Assembly: GCA_943370355.1 (NCBI GenBank)
Contig: CALRQP020000002.1
Span: 62,001 to 126,000, forward strand
Length of the DNA: 64,000 nucleotides
Reading direction: 5' to 3'
Source of the DNA: JADCGM01 sp943370355
GTDB lineage: Bacteria; Pseudomonadota; Alphaproteobacteria; Sphingomonadales; Sphingomonadaceae
Below the pieces are notes generated by a model. It did not search any database. It had not been told where the DNA came from and saw only the letters and a list, made by a program, of their open reading frames with translations. This document shows, piece by piece, positions 34,029-42,810 of the stretch. Made by a program: the position numbers and the translations under genes. How positions within the stretch are numbered: position 1 is the stretch's first letter; every line of letters begins with the position of its first letter.

Positions 34029-35173
34029 GCCGCGCACGGCTTACCGTCGCCGGAGGCGGGATCGGCGGCATGACGGCGGCGGTCGCGCTGGCGCAGGCCG
34101 GGTTTCCTGTCACGCTGCTCGAGGCTGCCCCGGCCTTCGGCGAGATCGGTGCCGGCGTGACGCTGTCGCCCAATGCAATGCGCGGCCTCGATCATATCGG
34201 GGTCTGCGAGGCCGTTGCCTCCGCCGGTATGGAGCCGGCGCGGCAGCGTATCCAGCATTGGCAGGATGGGCGCACATTGGTGCCGATGGAGCGCGCCAGT
34301 GCGCGGGCCAAATATGGTGCGCCCTATGTGACGGTTCACCGCGCCGACCTGCATGCGATTCTCGTCAAGGCAGCTGAGGACGCAGGAGTCGACCTGCGCA
34401 CCGACGCGGCAGTGGTCGCGACCGACGGCAGTGCTGCCCTCCTGCACGACGGCAGGCGCGTCGAGGCTGACGTGCTGGTCGGTGCCGATGGATTGAAGTC
34501 GGTAGTCCGCGAAGCCTTTGAGCCTGTCCGGGCGCATTTTACGGGCCATGTCGCGTGGCGCGCGCTGGTGCCAGTGACCGACGCGCTCGCCGATCTGACC
34601 GACTATCCGGGGATCCACATCGGGCCGGGCCGCATGGTGACACGTTATCCGGTGCGCGGAGGGACCTTGCTCAATCTGGTGTTCTTCGCGCGACAGGATG
34701 GCTGGACCGAGGACGGCTGGGCGATTCCGGCAAGTCCGGTCGATCTTGCTACGACCTACGAAGGTTGGTGCGATGAGGTCCAGACGATGATCGCGGCTGC
34801 GTCGGCGGGGCCATTATTCAAATGGGCGATCAACGCCAGGCAACCCTTGGCCGATTGGACACGCGACGGCTGCGTCGCGCTGCTCGGCGATGCGGCGCAT
34901 GCGATGACGCCATTCCTCGGCCATGGCGCGGCCTGCGCGATCGAGGATGCTATTGTGCTGTCACGGGCGATGGAAGCTTCGGCGACTGCCGCGGAGGGGC
35001 TCCGCCGCTACGCGGATGCCCGGCATGACCGCGCGACATTCATTCAGGCGGAGTCCGCCGCCAACGCGGATCGCATGCAAGGATCGGACAGTGATCTGTT
35101 CGGGCTCGGCAAGATGCGTGACGAGGAGAGCCTCGGGCTTTTCGATTATAACTGTCGGACCGTCCCTGTTTGA
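34025..35173 (+). CDS. FAD-dependent monooxygenase (salicylate/6-hydroxynicotinate hydroxylase-like)
   Basis: 382-aa class A flavoprotein hydroxylase. GGGIGGMTAAVALAQAG (FAD), VLVGADGLKSVVREAF (DG motif) and CVALLGDAAHAMTPFLGHGA (GD motif) are all present. EIGAGVTLSPNAMRGL is typical of the salicylate 1-monooxygenase and NicC group. It would hydroxylate or decarboxylatively hydroxylate an aromatic or heteroaromatic acid using NAD(P)H and O2. It is coupled to the upstream deacetylase-fold gene by ATGA. It is the last gene of the 28.8-35.2 kb run, 18 nt from the convergent IclR gene. Confidence 0.88.
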   Translation: MSRARLTVAGGGIGGMTAAVALAQAGFPVTLLEAAPAFGEIGAGVTLSPNAMRGLDHIGVCEAVASAGMEPARQRIQHWQDGRTLVPMERASARAKYGAPYVTVHRADLHAILVKAAEDAGVDLRTDAAVVATDGSAALLHDGRRVEADVLVGADGLKSVVREAFEPVRAHFTGHVAWRALVPVTDALADLTDYPGIHIGPGRMVTRYPVRGGTLLNLVFFARQDGWTEDGWAIPASPVDLATTYEGWCDEVQTMIAAASAGPLFKWAINARQPLADWTRDGCVALLGDAAHAMTPFLGHGAACAIEDAIVLSRAMEASATAAEGLRRYADARHDRATFIQAESAANADRMQGSDSDLFGLGKMRDEESLGLFDYNCRTVPV

Positions 35174-35191
35174 TCGCAATGCGGCCCGCGC

Positions 35192-35986
35192 TCAGGCGGC
35201 AACGGATGCCTCAAGCGCCGTCAATTCCTTGCTGATCTGCGCTGCGGTGGCCTTCAGGTCGGGCAGATAGCGTTCGAGCGCCTCATCCAGCTTCATCGCC
35301 TTGACGAAAAACACCAGCGTCATCGCTGCTTCGAAGCGGTCGCCGGAAAAGATCGGCACCGCAATCGACGATGTCTTGCCCGGCGTCAGATTGTGGTGAT
35401 TGAGCCCCTGCCGCGCATAGCCGAGCGCGCGGATGCCTTCGACGTTCAGTCCGAGTTCCGCATTGGCGAGATAGGCGCTGTCGACATCCTGGTCGGCGCG
35501 CATCCATTTGAGGATGGTCTTGCGCTCCTCGTCCGACGAATAGGCCATCGACAGCTTGCCCGACGCGCTGTCGAGGATCGGGAGCGTGAAGCCCGGATAA
35601 TATTGGTCGAAGGTCAGCGACGTGTTCGCATGCGTGCTGTCGCGCAGCATCATGTTGCGCCCGACGCGAATGGCGATCGAAATCGGCCAACCTACCCGCT
35701 GCGTTAGGGCGACGATGTGTGGCCGGGCGACTTCGACCAACCGACCGTCATGCTGATAGCCGTGCGACAGGGTCTGGACCATCGCCGTCGGCCGATAGCG
35801 TTTGCGGGCCGGTTCCTGCTCGATGAGCCCTTCGTAAAGCAGCGTCTGCACGATGCGATACGCCGTTGGGTAGGGAACCGCCGCCGCGCGGGAAATCTCC
35901 ATCATCGTCAGCGAGCCATGGCGATTGATCGCCTTCAGGGCAGCAATCGATCGGCTGAAAGACTGGATCGGTACGCCCTTCTGCAT
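35192..35986 (-). CDS. IclR-family transcriptional regulator
   Basis: 264 aa. The N-terminal HTH (SIAALKAINRHGSLTMMEIS, then PYPTAYRIVQTLLYEGLIE) and the C-terminal IclR effector domain (VARPHIVALTQRVGWPISIA and SSIAVPIFSGDRFEAAM) are clear. IclR members near aromatic or acid catabolic genes usually act as substrate-responsive activators or repressors. It is divergent from the 36202 operon and convergent with the 28.8-35.2 kb operon; the operator candidate at 36061-36076 is between its start and the divergent genes. GGGGGAA is before the ATG. Confidence 0.92.
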   Translation of the reverse strand: MQKGVPIQSFSRSIAALKAINRHGSLTMMEISRAAAVPYPTAYRIVQTLLYEGLIEQEPARKRYRPTAMVQTLSHGYQHDGRLVEVARPHIVALTQRVGWPISIAIRVGRNMMLRDSTHANTSLTFDQYYPGFTLPILDSASGKLSMAYSSDEERKTILKWMRADQDVDSAYLANAELGLNVEGIRALGYARQGLNHHNLTPGKTSSIAVPIFSGDRFEAAMTLVFFVKAMKLDEALERYLPDLKATAAQISKELTALEASVAA

Positions 35987-36060
35987 GCATTTCCCCCGTC
36001 GGTCCCAACCCCGCCAGCCATCGTGTAACGATCCGATAGCCCCGGCGTTTGTTCGGCTGT

Positions 36061-36076
36061 TGGATAATGTTTCCCA
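36061..36076. promoter_or_regulatory. IclR-type operator candidate
   Basis: TGGATAATGTTTCCCA resembles the E. coli IclR site TGGAAAT-N-ATTTCCA, an imperfect dyad in an otherwise GC-rich 215-nt divergent region. It lies 75 nt upstream of the IclR start and 126 nt upstream of the DUF1330 gene. The similarity is partial, so confidence is modest. Confidence 0.35.
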
Positions 36077-36201
36077 TTCACGACGCTCGCCTGCAAGATG
36101 AAACTTCAGGCTGTACCCGTCAGATGGACATTCGCGCCAAGAGCGCGGCCCGCTCGGACCGCTTGGCTATCCTTCGATCGTCGATCTGCCGAGGATAGAA
36201 G

Positions 36202-36495
36202 ATGGCTGCCCACATTATCGCGACGGTGAACGTGACCGACGCAGAGGCGTTCGGGAGATACGTCAAGGCGATTACAGGTCTGCAGGAACGGTTTGGCGGT
36301 GAGTATCTCATTCGCGGTGCCGTTGCGGACATGCTTGAGGGAGAAGTGCCTCCCGGCGAACGCGTTGTCGTTCTTCGTTTCCCGACCGAGCAACAGGCGC
36401 GCGGCTTCATTGCGTCGCCCGAATATCAAGCCGGCAAACGGCTACGTTCGGGTGCGGCGACGCTTCAAATGCGTCTTCTCGTCGATGCGGCCTGA
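36202..36495 (+). CDS. DUF1330 (dimeric alpha+beta barrel) protein
   Basis: 97 aa. AHIIATVNVTDAEAFGRYVK, FGGEYLIRGA and VVVLRFPTEQQARGFIASPE fit DUF1330, a small ferredoxin-like dimeric barrel. Relatives occur beside catabolic flavoenzymes, and their function is poorly defined. It is first in a two-gene run with the monooxygenase 11 nt downstream and is divergent from the IclR gene. Confidence 0.85.
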   Translation: MAAHIIATVNVTDAEAFGRYVKAITGLQERFGGEYLIRGAVADMLEGEVPPGERVVVLRFPTEQQARGFIASPEYQAGKRLRSGAATLQMRLLVDAA

Positions 36496-36506
36496 GGCCT
36501 GACGCA

Positions 36507-37700
36507 ATGATCCGCACACGCGTTCTCGTCGCCGGCGCCGGTCCGGTCGGGGCCACCGCAGCCTACCGCCTTGCCCTTGCCGGCATCGATACCATCCTCG
36601 TAGATGGTCTGGCCGAATGTCCCGAAGACATGCGCGCGTCAACGCTGCACCCGCCGACACTCGACATGATGGCCGAGCTCGGCGTGCTGGACGAGCTTGA
36701 GGCGCAGGGCCTGCGCGCGCCTGTCTATCATTACCGCAACCGGCGAACCGGAAACGTCATCGCCTTCGACCTTGGCGAGCTCGCTGATCGGTCGGTGCAC
36801 CCCTATCGGCTGCAGTGCGAGCAATTCAAGATTGCGCGCCTGCTGACGGCGCGACTGGAAGCGCATCCGCAAGGACGGCTGATGTTTCAACATCGTGTGC
36901 TCGCCTACGATCAGGACTCCGCTGGCGTCACCGTACATGTCGAGACGCCCTACGCCATCGAGCAGATCCGCGCGGATTTCCTCATTGCGGCGGACGGGGC
37001 CAATTCGGTCATCCGCAAATGGACCGGGACCAAGTTTGATGGCTTCACCTACCCCGAGCGCTTCCTGACACTGTCAACCCGCTATCCGCTGGAGCGGCAT
37101 TTTCCGGGCCTATCGAACGTCAACTATGTGTCCGACAAGGACGAGTGGTGCGTCCTGCTGCGCGTTCCCGACTATTGGCGCATCCTCGTACCGACCGACC
37201 CTGAGGCCCGGGAAGACGACTTGCTATCCGAGGCCAAGAAGACCGCGGTGTTCGATGGTTTGACCGGCGACGGCAGCTCCGTCGAAACCTCGCATCGCAC
37301 GCTCTACCGGGTCCATCAGCGGGTGGTGCAGCAGTTCCGCCACGGCCGCGTTCTGCTGGCCGGCGATGCCGCGCATCTCAACAACCCGCTCGGCGGATTC
37401 GGAATGAATTCAGGTGTTCACGACGTCTGGAATCTGACGACGAAGCTCATGTCGATCCTGCAGCATGGTGCCGATCCGGAGCCCTTGCTGGACCGCTACG
37501 ACCGCCAGCGGCGGACGATCGCCAACACCTTCGTCCAGGCGCAGACCATCGAGAACAAGCGCATGCTCGAAACCAGCGCCGGGATGCGGGAGAAGGAGCG
37601 TCAGATGCAGGAAACAGCAGACGACCCCAAGTTGCGGCGGGATTATCTGCTGCGCCAGTCGATGTATGAGAGTTTGGCGGAAGAGGCAGCGATCGCCTAA
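36507..37700 (+). CDS. FAD-dependent aromatic monooxygenase (MhpA/phenol hydroxylase-like)
   Basis: 397-aa class A flavoprotein. The start is VLVAGAGPVGATAAYRLALA, with IAADGANSVIRKWTG in the middle and VLLAGDAAHLNNPLGGFGMN as the GD motif. The PLGGFGMNSGVHDVWNL form is closest to the MhpA/PheA_TfdB hydroxylases of phenolic acids. It lacks the C-terminal thioredoxin-like domain of longer members. It lies 11 nt after the DUF1330 gene. Its end overlaps the convergent transporter by 4 nt. Confidence 0.88.
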   Translation: MIRTRVLVAGAGPVGATAAYRLALAGIDTILVDGLAECPEDMRASTLHPPTLDMMAELGVLDELEAQGLRAPVYHYRNRRTGNVIAFDLGELADRSVHPYRLQCEQFKIARLLTARLEAHPQGRLMFQHRVLAYDQDSAGVTVHVETPYAIEQIRADFLIAADGANSVIRKWTGTKFDGFTYPERFLTLSTRYPLERHFPGLSNVNYVSDKDEWCVLLRVPDYWRILVPTDPEAREDDLLSEAKKTAVFDGLTGDGSSVETSHRTLYRVHQRVVQQFRHGRVLLAGDAAHLNNPLGGFGMNSGVHDVWNLTTKLMSILQHGADPEPLLDRYDRQRRTIANTFVQAQTIENKRMLETSAGMREKERQMQETADDPKLRRDYLLRQSMYESLAEEAAIA

Positions 37701-39022
37701 TTGCGACCCCAGCGCGACAGGATTGCCGCGCCAAAGATGTTCAAAGCGGCAGGGGCAAATCCGAAGGCGACCATGACGCCGGTCAGGGCCAGTTCGGTCT
37801 GGGGAAGTCCGGCGACTGCGCGGTGCGAGTCGAAGCCGAACCCCGACAGGATCAACCCGACCAGCAGCGTCCCGCCCAGCGCGAAGCCGATCTTGTCGGC
37901 CGCGACCCAAGCCGCCGAGTAAAGGCCGGCATGCGCCTCATCGTCGCCGGCGATGTCCGACACCATCGAAAAGCCGAGCATCGCCCAGCCCGAATTGCCG
38001 ATCGCAGCGATGAACGACAGGGCAAAGGCGACGTAAACGCCCGCCTCAGCGCTCAACCCCCAGACGATGTAAGAGACGCTGTAGATCAGACTGCCCGCGA
38101 CATAGGCGGCGCGCTTGCCGATGCGCTGCGAAATCGCGACCCACATCGGCTGGGCGACGATGATGCCGGCACAGGCTGCAATCACGATGCCGCCGATCAC
38201 CTGAAGCGCGTCGGTTCGACCCATGTTGTAAGCAAGAAAATAGAGCAGCGACGCATAGCCCATGCCTGCGCCGGCGAGCTGCATGACATTCACGCCGAAC
38301 AGCACCGAAAAGCGCGGCGCGAGCAGGACGGTGACGGCTTCGCGGAAGCTTAGGCGCACGCGTGGGTGTGGCGATGCCTCTGCGGGCTTGCCCGCTCCGA
38401 AATAGGCAATGACGAGCGCGATCGGGCAGATGATTGCGAGCACTTTCGCCATGGTCTCATAGCCAGCCTGCCCGCCACCCGACGCCTGGACGATCGCCGG
38501 GGCGATCGCACTGGCAATGAGCACGCCGACCGCCGTGAACACCAGTCGCCACGCCATGAGCACGGTCCGCTGCTGCGGATCGGATGCAAGGTCACCCGAG
38601 ATAGCCAGATAGGGGACCGAGAAGCTTGCGAACACCGCCATGTACAGGCTGAACATCGCTGCGACATAGCCGACCCGGAGCATGGTCGAGCCTTCGGGTA
38701 CATGAAACAGCAGCAGCATCGCGACCGGTGCGCCGACCGCTCCGGCGAGCAGCCAGCGACGACGGGGAATCCGCTGCTGCCAGCGATCCGACAAAATGCC
38801 TGCCGCCATGTCGCAACCGACGCCGAACACCAGTTTCGGGACGAAAATCGCAGTGCCCGCCACGGCCGGTGCGATTCCGAGCACCGTCGTCATGAAGAAC
38901 AGCAGCAGCAGCGAGGGAACGTCGCGGAACACCTGTCCCGCGATCTGCCCGATCCCGTAACCGATCTGCGGCCCGAGCCCGAGGGCGGGCCGCGACGTCA
39001 ACGCCGCCGCGTCCGCTGCCAC
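37697..39022 (-). CDS. GPH-family (MFS_2) cation symporter
   Basis: About 441 aa with twelve hydrophobic segments. LGPQIGYGIGQIAGQVFRDV at the N-terminus, DMAAGILSDRWQQRIPRRRW (GPH loop 2-3 motif) and FVPKLVFGVGCD identify the glycoside-pentoside-hexuronide:cation symporter family. These carriers also move aromatic glycosides and acids in sphingomonads. The start is a GTG at 39022, 3 nt after the stop of the DUF1838 gene, so the two are one operon. Confidence 0.87.
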   Translation of the reverse strand: MAADAAALTSRPALGLGPQIGYGIGQIAGQVFRDVPSLLLLFFMTTVLGIAPAVAGTAIFVPKLVFGVGCDMAAGILSDRWQQRIPRRRWLLAGAVGAPVAMLLLFHVPEGSTMLRVGYVAAMFSLYMAVFASFSVPYLAISGDLASDPQQRTVLMAWRLVFTAVGVLIASAIAPAIVQASGGGQAGYETMAKVLAIICPIALVIAYFGAGKPAEASPHPRVRLSFREAVTVLLAPRFSVLFGVNVMQLAGAGMGYASLLYFLAYNMGRTDALQVIGGIVIAACAGIIVAQPMWVAISQRIGKRAAYVAGSLIYSVSYIVWGLSAEAGVYVAFALSFIAAIGNSGWAMLGFSMVSDIAGDDEAHAGLYSAAWVAADKIGFALGGTLLVGLILSGFGFDSHRAVAGLPQTELALTGVMVAFGFAPAALNIFGAAILSRWGRN

Positions 39023-39025
39023 CCG

Positions 39026-40054
39026 TCAACCCGCCTTTGGCGGCATCGGCGGCAGCATCATAGGCGGCGGCGGTTGCGGTGGCGACCAGCCCGCCGGGAC
39101 CGGCGCGGGCGTCTGTGTCAGCTTGTAATTCTCGAGACTGGAAAGCGACGGCCCATAATCATGGTCGGGGGCATCGAACCATTTGGGTCCAAGCTTGCGG
39201 CCGGCTGCAACAAGGTCAGCTGGCAGTTGGTCGATGCTCTCCAGCGTGCCGAAATTGGTAAAATAGCTGATATGACCGGGTGCCTGGCCCATCAGCATCC
39301 ATGGCAACCACGACGTGATCCGGTGCCACGACCCGGTGCAGGGAATATGCGTCATCGCCGGATTTTCGACGTCCTTACGCTTCACCCAGGTGATGAAGTG
39401 CTCCGACACGCGATTGAACGGACCGGCCGACTCCCGCGGCCATGTGTCGGGCTGCAGCGCCGCGGGATAGATCATGTCGATCCCGGTGCGCAGGATCAGC
39501 GTCCCATCGGGTCCGTCGCTCCAGTCGAGCAGATAGGGTTTGCGCTCCGCCTTGACCTTCTGCAGCCCGCCATAGGACGGTGCTTCGGGCATCCACTCGC
39601 TGATCGTGTAGTTGAACGGATCATTGGCAATCGGAACGACCCGTACATCTTCATTGGTGTAGGGATTGCGCCATGTATCGAGGATCTTGCCCGTCTCGAT
39701 ATCGCGATAGAACACCACCTCGCGGCACATCCGCCGCCAGCTATCGTCGGGCAGCGGAATACAGCGGATGAAGCTGAAGCCCTCCACCGCCAGCAGCGGC
39801 CGCACCTTTTCATTATCGCGCACGCCATAGGCGATGCCCTTGATCCAGCCGAGCTTCGCCTTGCCGATACCCACATCGCCGTCGATCCGCGCATTGGTGT
39901 CGCGGTTCCATTTGGGATCCTTGAAGTCGATCTTGGTCACCAGCGGGCGCGGCGACTTGCCAAAGGGCGTCGCGCCGGCCGAGGCCGCCACCGCTCCGGC
40001 GGCCATCGCCGCAAGTCCCAGACCTTCGCGCCTTGTGATTGCAGAACCCGGCAT
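39026..40054 (-). CDS. DUF1838 protein A, Tat-like signal
   Basis: 342 aa. A twin-arginine leader (AITRREGLGLAAMAAGAVAA) is followed by a soluble domain with KLGWIKGIAYGVRD, REVVFYRDIETGKILDTWRN and PYTNEDVRVVPIAND, and a proline-rich tail (SPPQPPPPMMLPPMPP). The repeated DxxTGxxxxxWxNPYT pattern is the DUF1838 signature, of unknown function. A second member is at 49494. Export by Tat implies folding or a cofactor acquired in the cytoplasm. It shares a 168-nt divergent region with the methyltransferase gene. Confidence 0.82.
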   Translation of the reverse strand: MPGSAITRREGLGLAAMAAGAVAASAGATPFGKSPRPLVTKIDFKDPKWNRDTNARIDGDVGIGKAKLGWIKGIAYGVRDNEKVRPLLAVEGFSFIRCIPLPDDSWRRMCREVVFYRDIETGKILDTWRNPYTNEDVRVVPIANDPFNYTISEWMPEAPSYGGLQKVKAERKPYLLDWSDGPDGTLILRTGIDMIYPAALQPDTWPRESAGPFNRVSEHFITWVKRKDVENPAMTHIPCTGSWHRITSWLPWMLMGQAPGHISYFTNFGTLESIDQLPADLVAAGRKLGPKWFDAPDHDYGPSLSSLENYKLTQTPAPVPAGWSPPQPPPPMMLPPMPPKAG

Positions 40055-40222
40055 ATCGACACCTCGTTATTACAGCGAATAGGCCAGATCGTTGCGCGGT
40101 CGGCAATCGTTGGGGACAACCAACCTGCGTATGTCCGTCCTGTGGATAACGCCGCCGTGCCGCCCTTGCATCGCCCCCGAGACTCGCTTTGTATGACGGC
40201 ATCATTTTCGAGGTGACCGGCC

Positions 40223-41446
40223 GTGCTCAACACATTCCAGCAAATGCTTCACCCGATGCTTCCGCGCGTCAGCCATGACGAGGCCAGCCGGCAGGAATTC
40301 GCAAAATCCTTCAAGGGATTCATCCAGGGCAAGCTCCTGCCCGGTTTGGGCCCAGTCTATGGCAGCCGTGTCGCCCCTAGCTTCGAGCGCGAACATGGGC
40401 GGCCACCGGCCGACCGGCGCGATATCCGGACCGGCATGGTCCGCGACAGCTATTTCCAACACTACGCCGCCGCCAATCGCATTGCGCAGGAGCTGCTTTG
40501 GGAGGCCAGCAATCTAAGTGTCGAGCGCGAGCTGCCCGAGCTTATAGACCGTGCGGCCGAACTGTCGGCCTCGACCAAAGCCGTGCTCGATATCCCCGAG
40601 ACGTTCGAGGTGCCGCGCTATGTCAGTGCGCTCGATATCCACTGCATGCCGGGTGGCTATGCCACTGAAGTCGCTCCGAACGATGTCGCGGCGGGCGTCC
40701 TCTACGACCGCGGCGTCTACCTTTATGCGATGGGCTATATGGGCCCGCTCAACGACGACATGGGCCGGTCGGTTTGCAACTATATCAAGCGGCACATGCC
40801 CGGGTTCCAGCCGCGCCGCATCCTCGACATGGGCTGCACGGTCGGACACTCGACGGTTCCGTTCAAAGAAGCATTTCCTGACGCGGAAGTGTGGGGCATC
40901 GATGTCGCCGCCCCGCAGGTCCGCTATGCGCACGCCCGAGCGGCCGGACTGGGGCTCGAGGTCAATTTCGCGCAGATGAACGCGGAACAAACGCGCTTCC
41001 CCGACAGGCATTTCGACCTGATCGTCAGCCACATCCTGCTGCACGAGACCAGCGGCAAGGCGATGCCGCGGATCTTCGCGGAATGCGAACGCCTGCTGAG
41101 CCCCGGCGGCTATGTGATCCACGCGGACCTGCCGCCGTTCGATCTGATGGACCCGTTCACGCAGTTCATTCTCGACAACGAGACCTGGTACAACAACGAG
41201 CCCTTCTGGGGGGCGATGCGCGACATGGACCAGATCGCGCTGGCCGATAAGGCCGGCCTGCCCGGTGCCCGTTTCGACACCGCACCGATGGCCGTCATGG
41301 AATTTGCAGGTAGCGATCCGGGCTACAATGCCGAGGCCGCCAGCGCCGTTGCCGAACGCGAGTTCACCGCAGGCGAATATGCGCCGGGCGGCGGCTGGGA
41401 GGTGCTGATCGCGCAGAAGCCGGTCGCGCAGGCGAAGGCAGCATGA
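40223..41446 (+). CDS. SAM-dependent methyltransferase
   Basis: 407 aa, class I Rossmann fold. RILDMGCTVGHSTVPFKEAF (motif I), EVWGIDVAAPQVRYAHARAA (acidic motif II residue) and HFDLIVSHILLHETSG are clear at about 197-285. The N-terminal 190 residues are a helical domain I do not recognise, and no metal or radical motif is seen. The start is a GTG preceded by GAGGTGA at 6 nt spacing. The methyl acceptor is unknown; O-methylation of a hydroxylated aromatic would fit the neighbouring hydroxylases. It overlaps the next gene by 4 nt. Confidence 0.85.
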   Translation: MLNTFQQMLHPMLPRVSHDEASRQEFAKSFKGFIQGKLLPGLGPVYGSRVAPSFEREHGRPPADRRDIRTGMVRDSYFQHYAAANRIAQELLWEASNLSVERELPELIDRAAELSASTKAVLDIPETFEVPRYVSALDIHCMPGGYATEVAPNDVAAGVLYDRGVYLYAMGYMGPLNDDMGRSVCNYIKRHMPGFQPRRILDMGCTVGHSTVPFKEAFPDAEVWGIDVAAPQVRYAHARAAGLGLEVNFAQMNAEQTRFPDRHFDLIVSHILLHETSGKAMPRIFAECERLLSPGGYVIHADLPPFDLMDPFTQFILDNETWYNNEPFWGAMRDMDQIALADKAGLPGARFDTAPMAVMEFAGSDPGYNAEAASAVAEREFTAGEYAPGGGWEVLIAQKPVAQAKAA

Positions 41447-41802
41447 GCGGAACCGAACGCCCGCATGTCGTCAAGGACGCGAAGGGCAAACGCCCCGCCT
41501 TCCTCGGCACGCCCGCCGAAGATCATGCGATGGCGATGATCATGGTGCTCGCCAATGAGATCGCGGTCATCCACGACCGGCTCGATTCCGCCGAGCGTGT
41601 CGCCAAGGCGAACGGCCTCGATCTGGCGGCCGGGATCGAAACGCTCGCGCTCGACGAGGAGGCGCTGGCAGCGCGGGAATCCTGGCGACAGGACTTCCTC
41701 GAGCGGATTTTCTATTTGATGCGCAAGGAAGCCAGCGAGGCCGCTGCGGCGGACACGCATGAGCGCTATCGCGAGACGATCGCCGAAATCGCCGTAGGCT
41801 GA
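41443..41802 (+). CDS. Unrecognised 119-aa helical protein coupled to the methyltransferase
   Basis: No family is recognised. A short basic start (MSGTERPHVVKDAKGKRPAF) leads into a mainly helical, Ala/Glu-rich body (MVLANEIAVIHDRLDSAERV, then WRQDFLERIFYLMRKEASEA). There is no signal peptide or membrane helix. The ATGA overlap with the methyltransferase suggests a subunit or partner of that enzyme. Its stop codon is immediately adjacent to the stop of the convergent hydrolase gene (no intergenic base). Confidence 0.72.
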   Translation: MSGTERPHVVKDAKGKRPAFLGTPAEDHAMAMIMVLANEIAVIHDRLDSAERVAKANGLDLAAGIETLALDEEALAARESWRQDFLERIFYLMRKEASEAAAADTHERYRETIAEIAVG

Positions 41803-42669
41803 CTATTTGCGGCTGAGCTGAACGGGGCCCGTCTGAGTCAGCAGATTGTCGAGTTTCGTTCGATGCTGCCCTTCTGCATAAACTCGCATGAATTGCACCG
41901 CTACGTTGGCAGCTGCGGCAAGCTGCGCGGCTTGGACGGGGCCGGGCAATTCCGGCCGGCAGATGCCGCCACCAAAATAATGATCGACACCATCGAGAAC
42001 GAGCGCATAGCGGTCCCCGCCCGGCGCAGCGGCGTCATAGGCGGTAAGGTGCGTCCGCCAGCTTTCCGGCGGGCTGACTGGAAAATGGTCGAGCGTGCCG
42101 GTCTGGATCAGCGCCGGCCGCGCCAGCGTCGCATAGCCCGCTGCATCGATCGGCCCGAGACCCGGCGCTGGCGGCGAAAAGGCCACAACGGAGGAGACAG
42201 CCGGATCCGACAACGGCCCGGTTACGCCGTCCGGCCGGCTCGGCAATACGCCACCAAGGGTCAGGGCAACCAAGGCCCCATAGCTGTGACCGGCCGCGAC
42301 ATAGCGCTGCGCGCCGACATGCGCCGCGAGCGCGCGCATGTCTTCGATCCGCGGTCCCCAATTGCGGAGGCCCGGATAGTTTTTCGTGTCGGGGTGGTCG
42401 GTCGAATCGACGTGCAGCGGTGCCCAGATGTCGTAGCCGGCGTCGGCCCAGGGTCGCAGCAGCGCCTCATACTTCCACGGCGCTGAGGCGAAGCCGTGCG
42501 AAAACAGGATCGTCCCGCGCGTCCGGCCTTTGGGTTGCCATCGGCTGATCTGACTGAGCCGGCCATCGGCGGTCTTGATCGAGATCGTCGCTGCGGCGTT
42601 GGCCCGCACCGGCAACAGGCTTGCCCCAAGAGCGGCAACAAAGGTGCGACGACCGAGCAATATCCCCAT
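41803..42669 (-). CDS. Exported alpha/beta-hydrolase with Tat-like leader
   Basis: 288 aa. The leader GRRTFVAALGASLLPVRANA contains RRTFV, a twin-arginine motif. The enzyme has the oxyanion segment LFSHGFASAPWKYEAL, nucleophile GHSYG (Ser129) and a C-terminal His in VLDGVDHYFGG. It resembles dienelactone-hydrolase- or PET-hydrolase-related esterases. The substrate is unknown; its place among exported enzymes suggests periplasmic ester cleavage. Confidence 0.83.
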   Translation of the reverse strand: MGILLGRRTFVAALGASLLPVRANAAATISIKTADGRLSQISRWQPKGRTRGTILFSHGFASAPWKYEALLRPWADAGYDIWAPLHVDSTDHPDTKNYPGLRNWGPRIEDMRALAAHVGAQRYVAAGHSYGALVALTLGGVLPSRPDGVTGPLSDPAVSSVVAFSPPAPGLGPIDAAGYATLARPALIQTGTLDHFPVSPPESWRTHLTAYDAAAPGGDRYALVLDGVDHYFGGGICRPELPGPVQAAQLAAAANVAVQFMRVYAEGQHRTKLDNLLTQTGPVQLSRK

Positions 42670-42810
42670 ACTGACAGCCTAACCAGCCCGCCAAGGCATG
42701 CAATCGGTCCGGCATGGCAATCCATAGGATGGATAGTGATAAGGATGGCACGCCCGTTGCTGACCGGACATGTTGTGCTGCTGAAGTTTGATTTGGGATC
42801 GGGGGCGGCA

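Noticed and set aside
38366..40216. 616-codon plus-strand frame opposite the GPH symporter and DUF1838 protein A
   Set aside because: Antisense shadow of two genes whose own frames show membrane helices or the DUF1838 motif.
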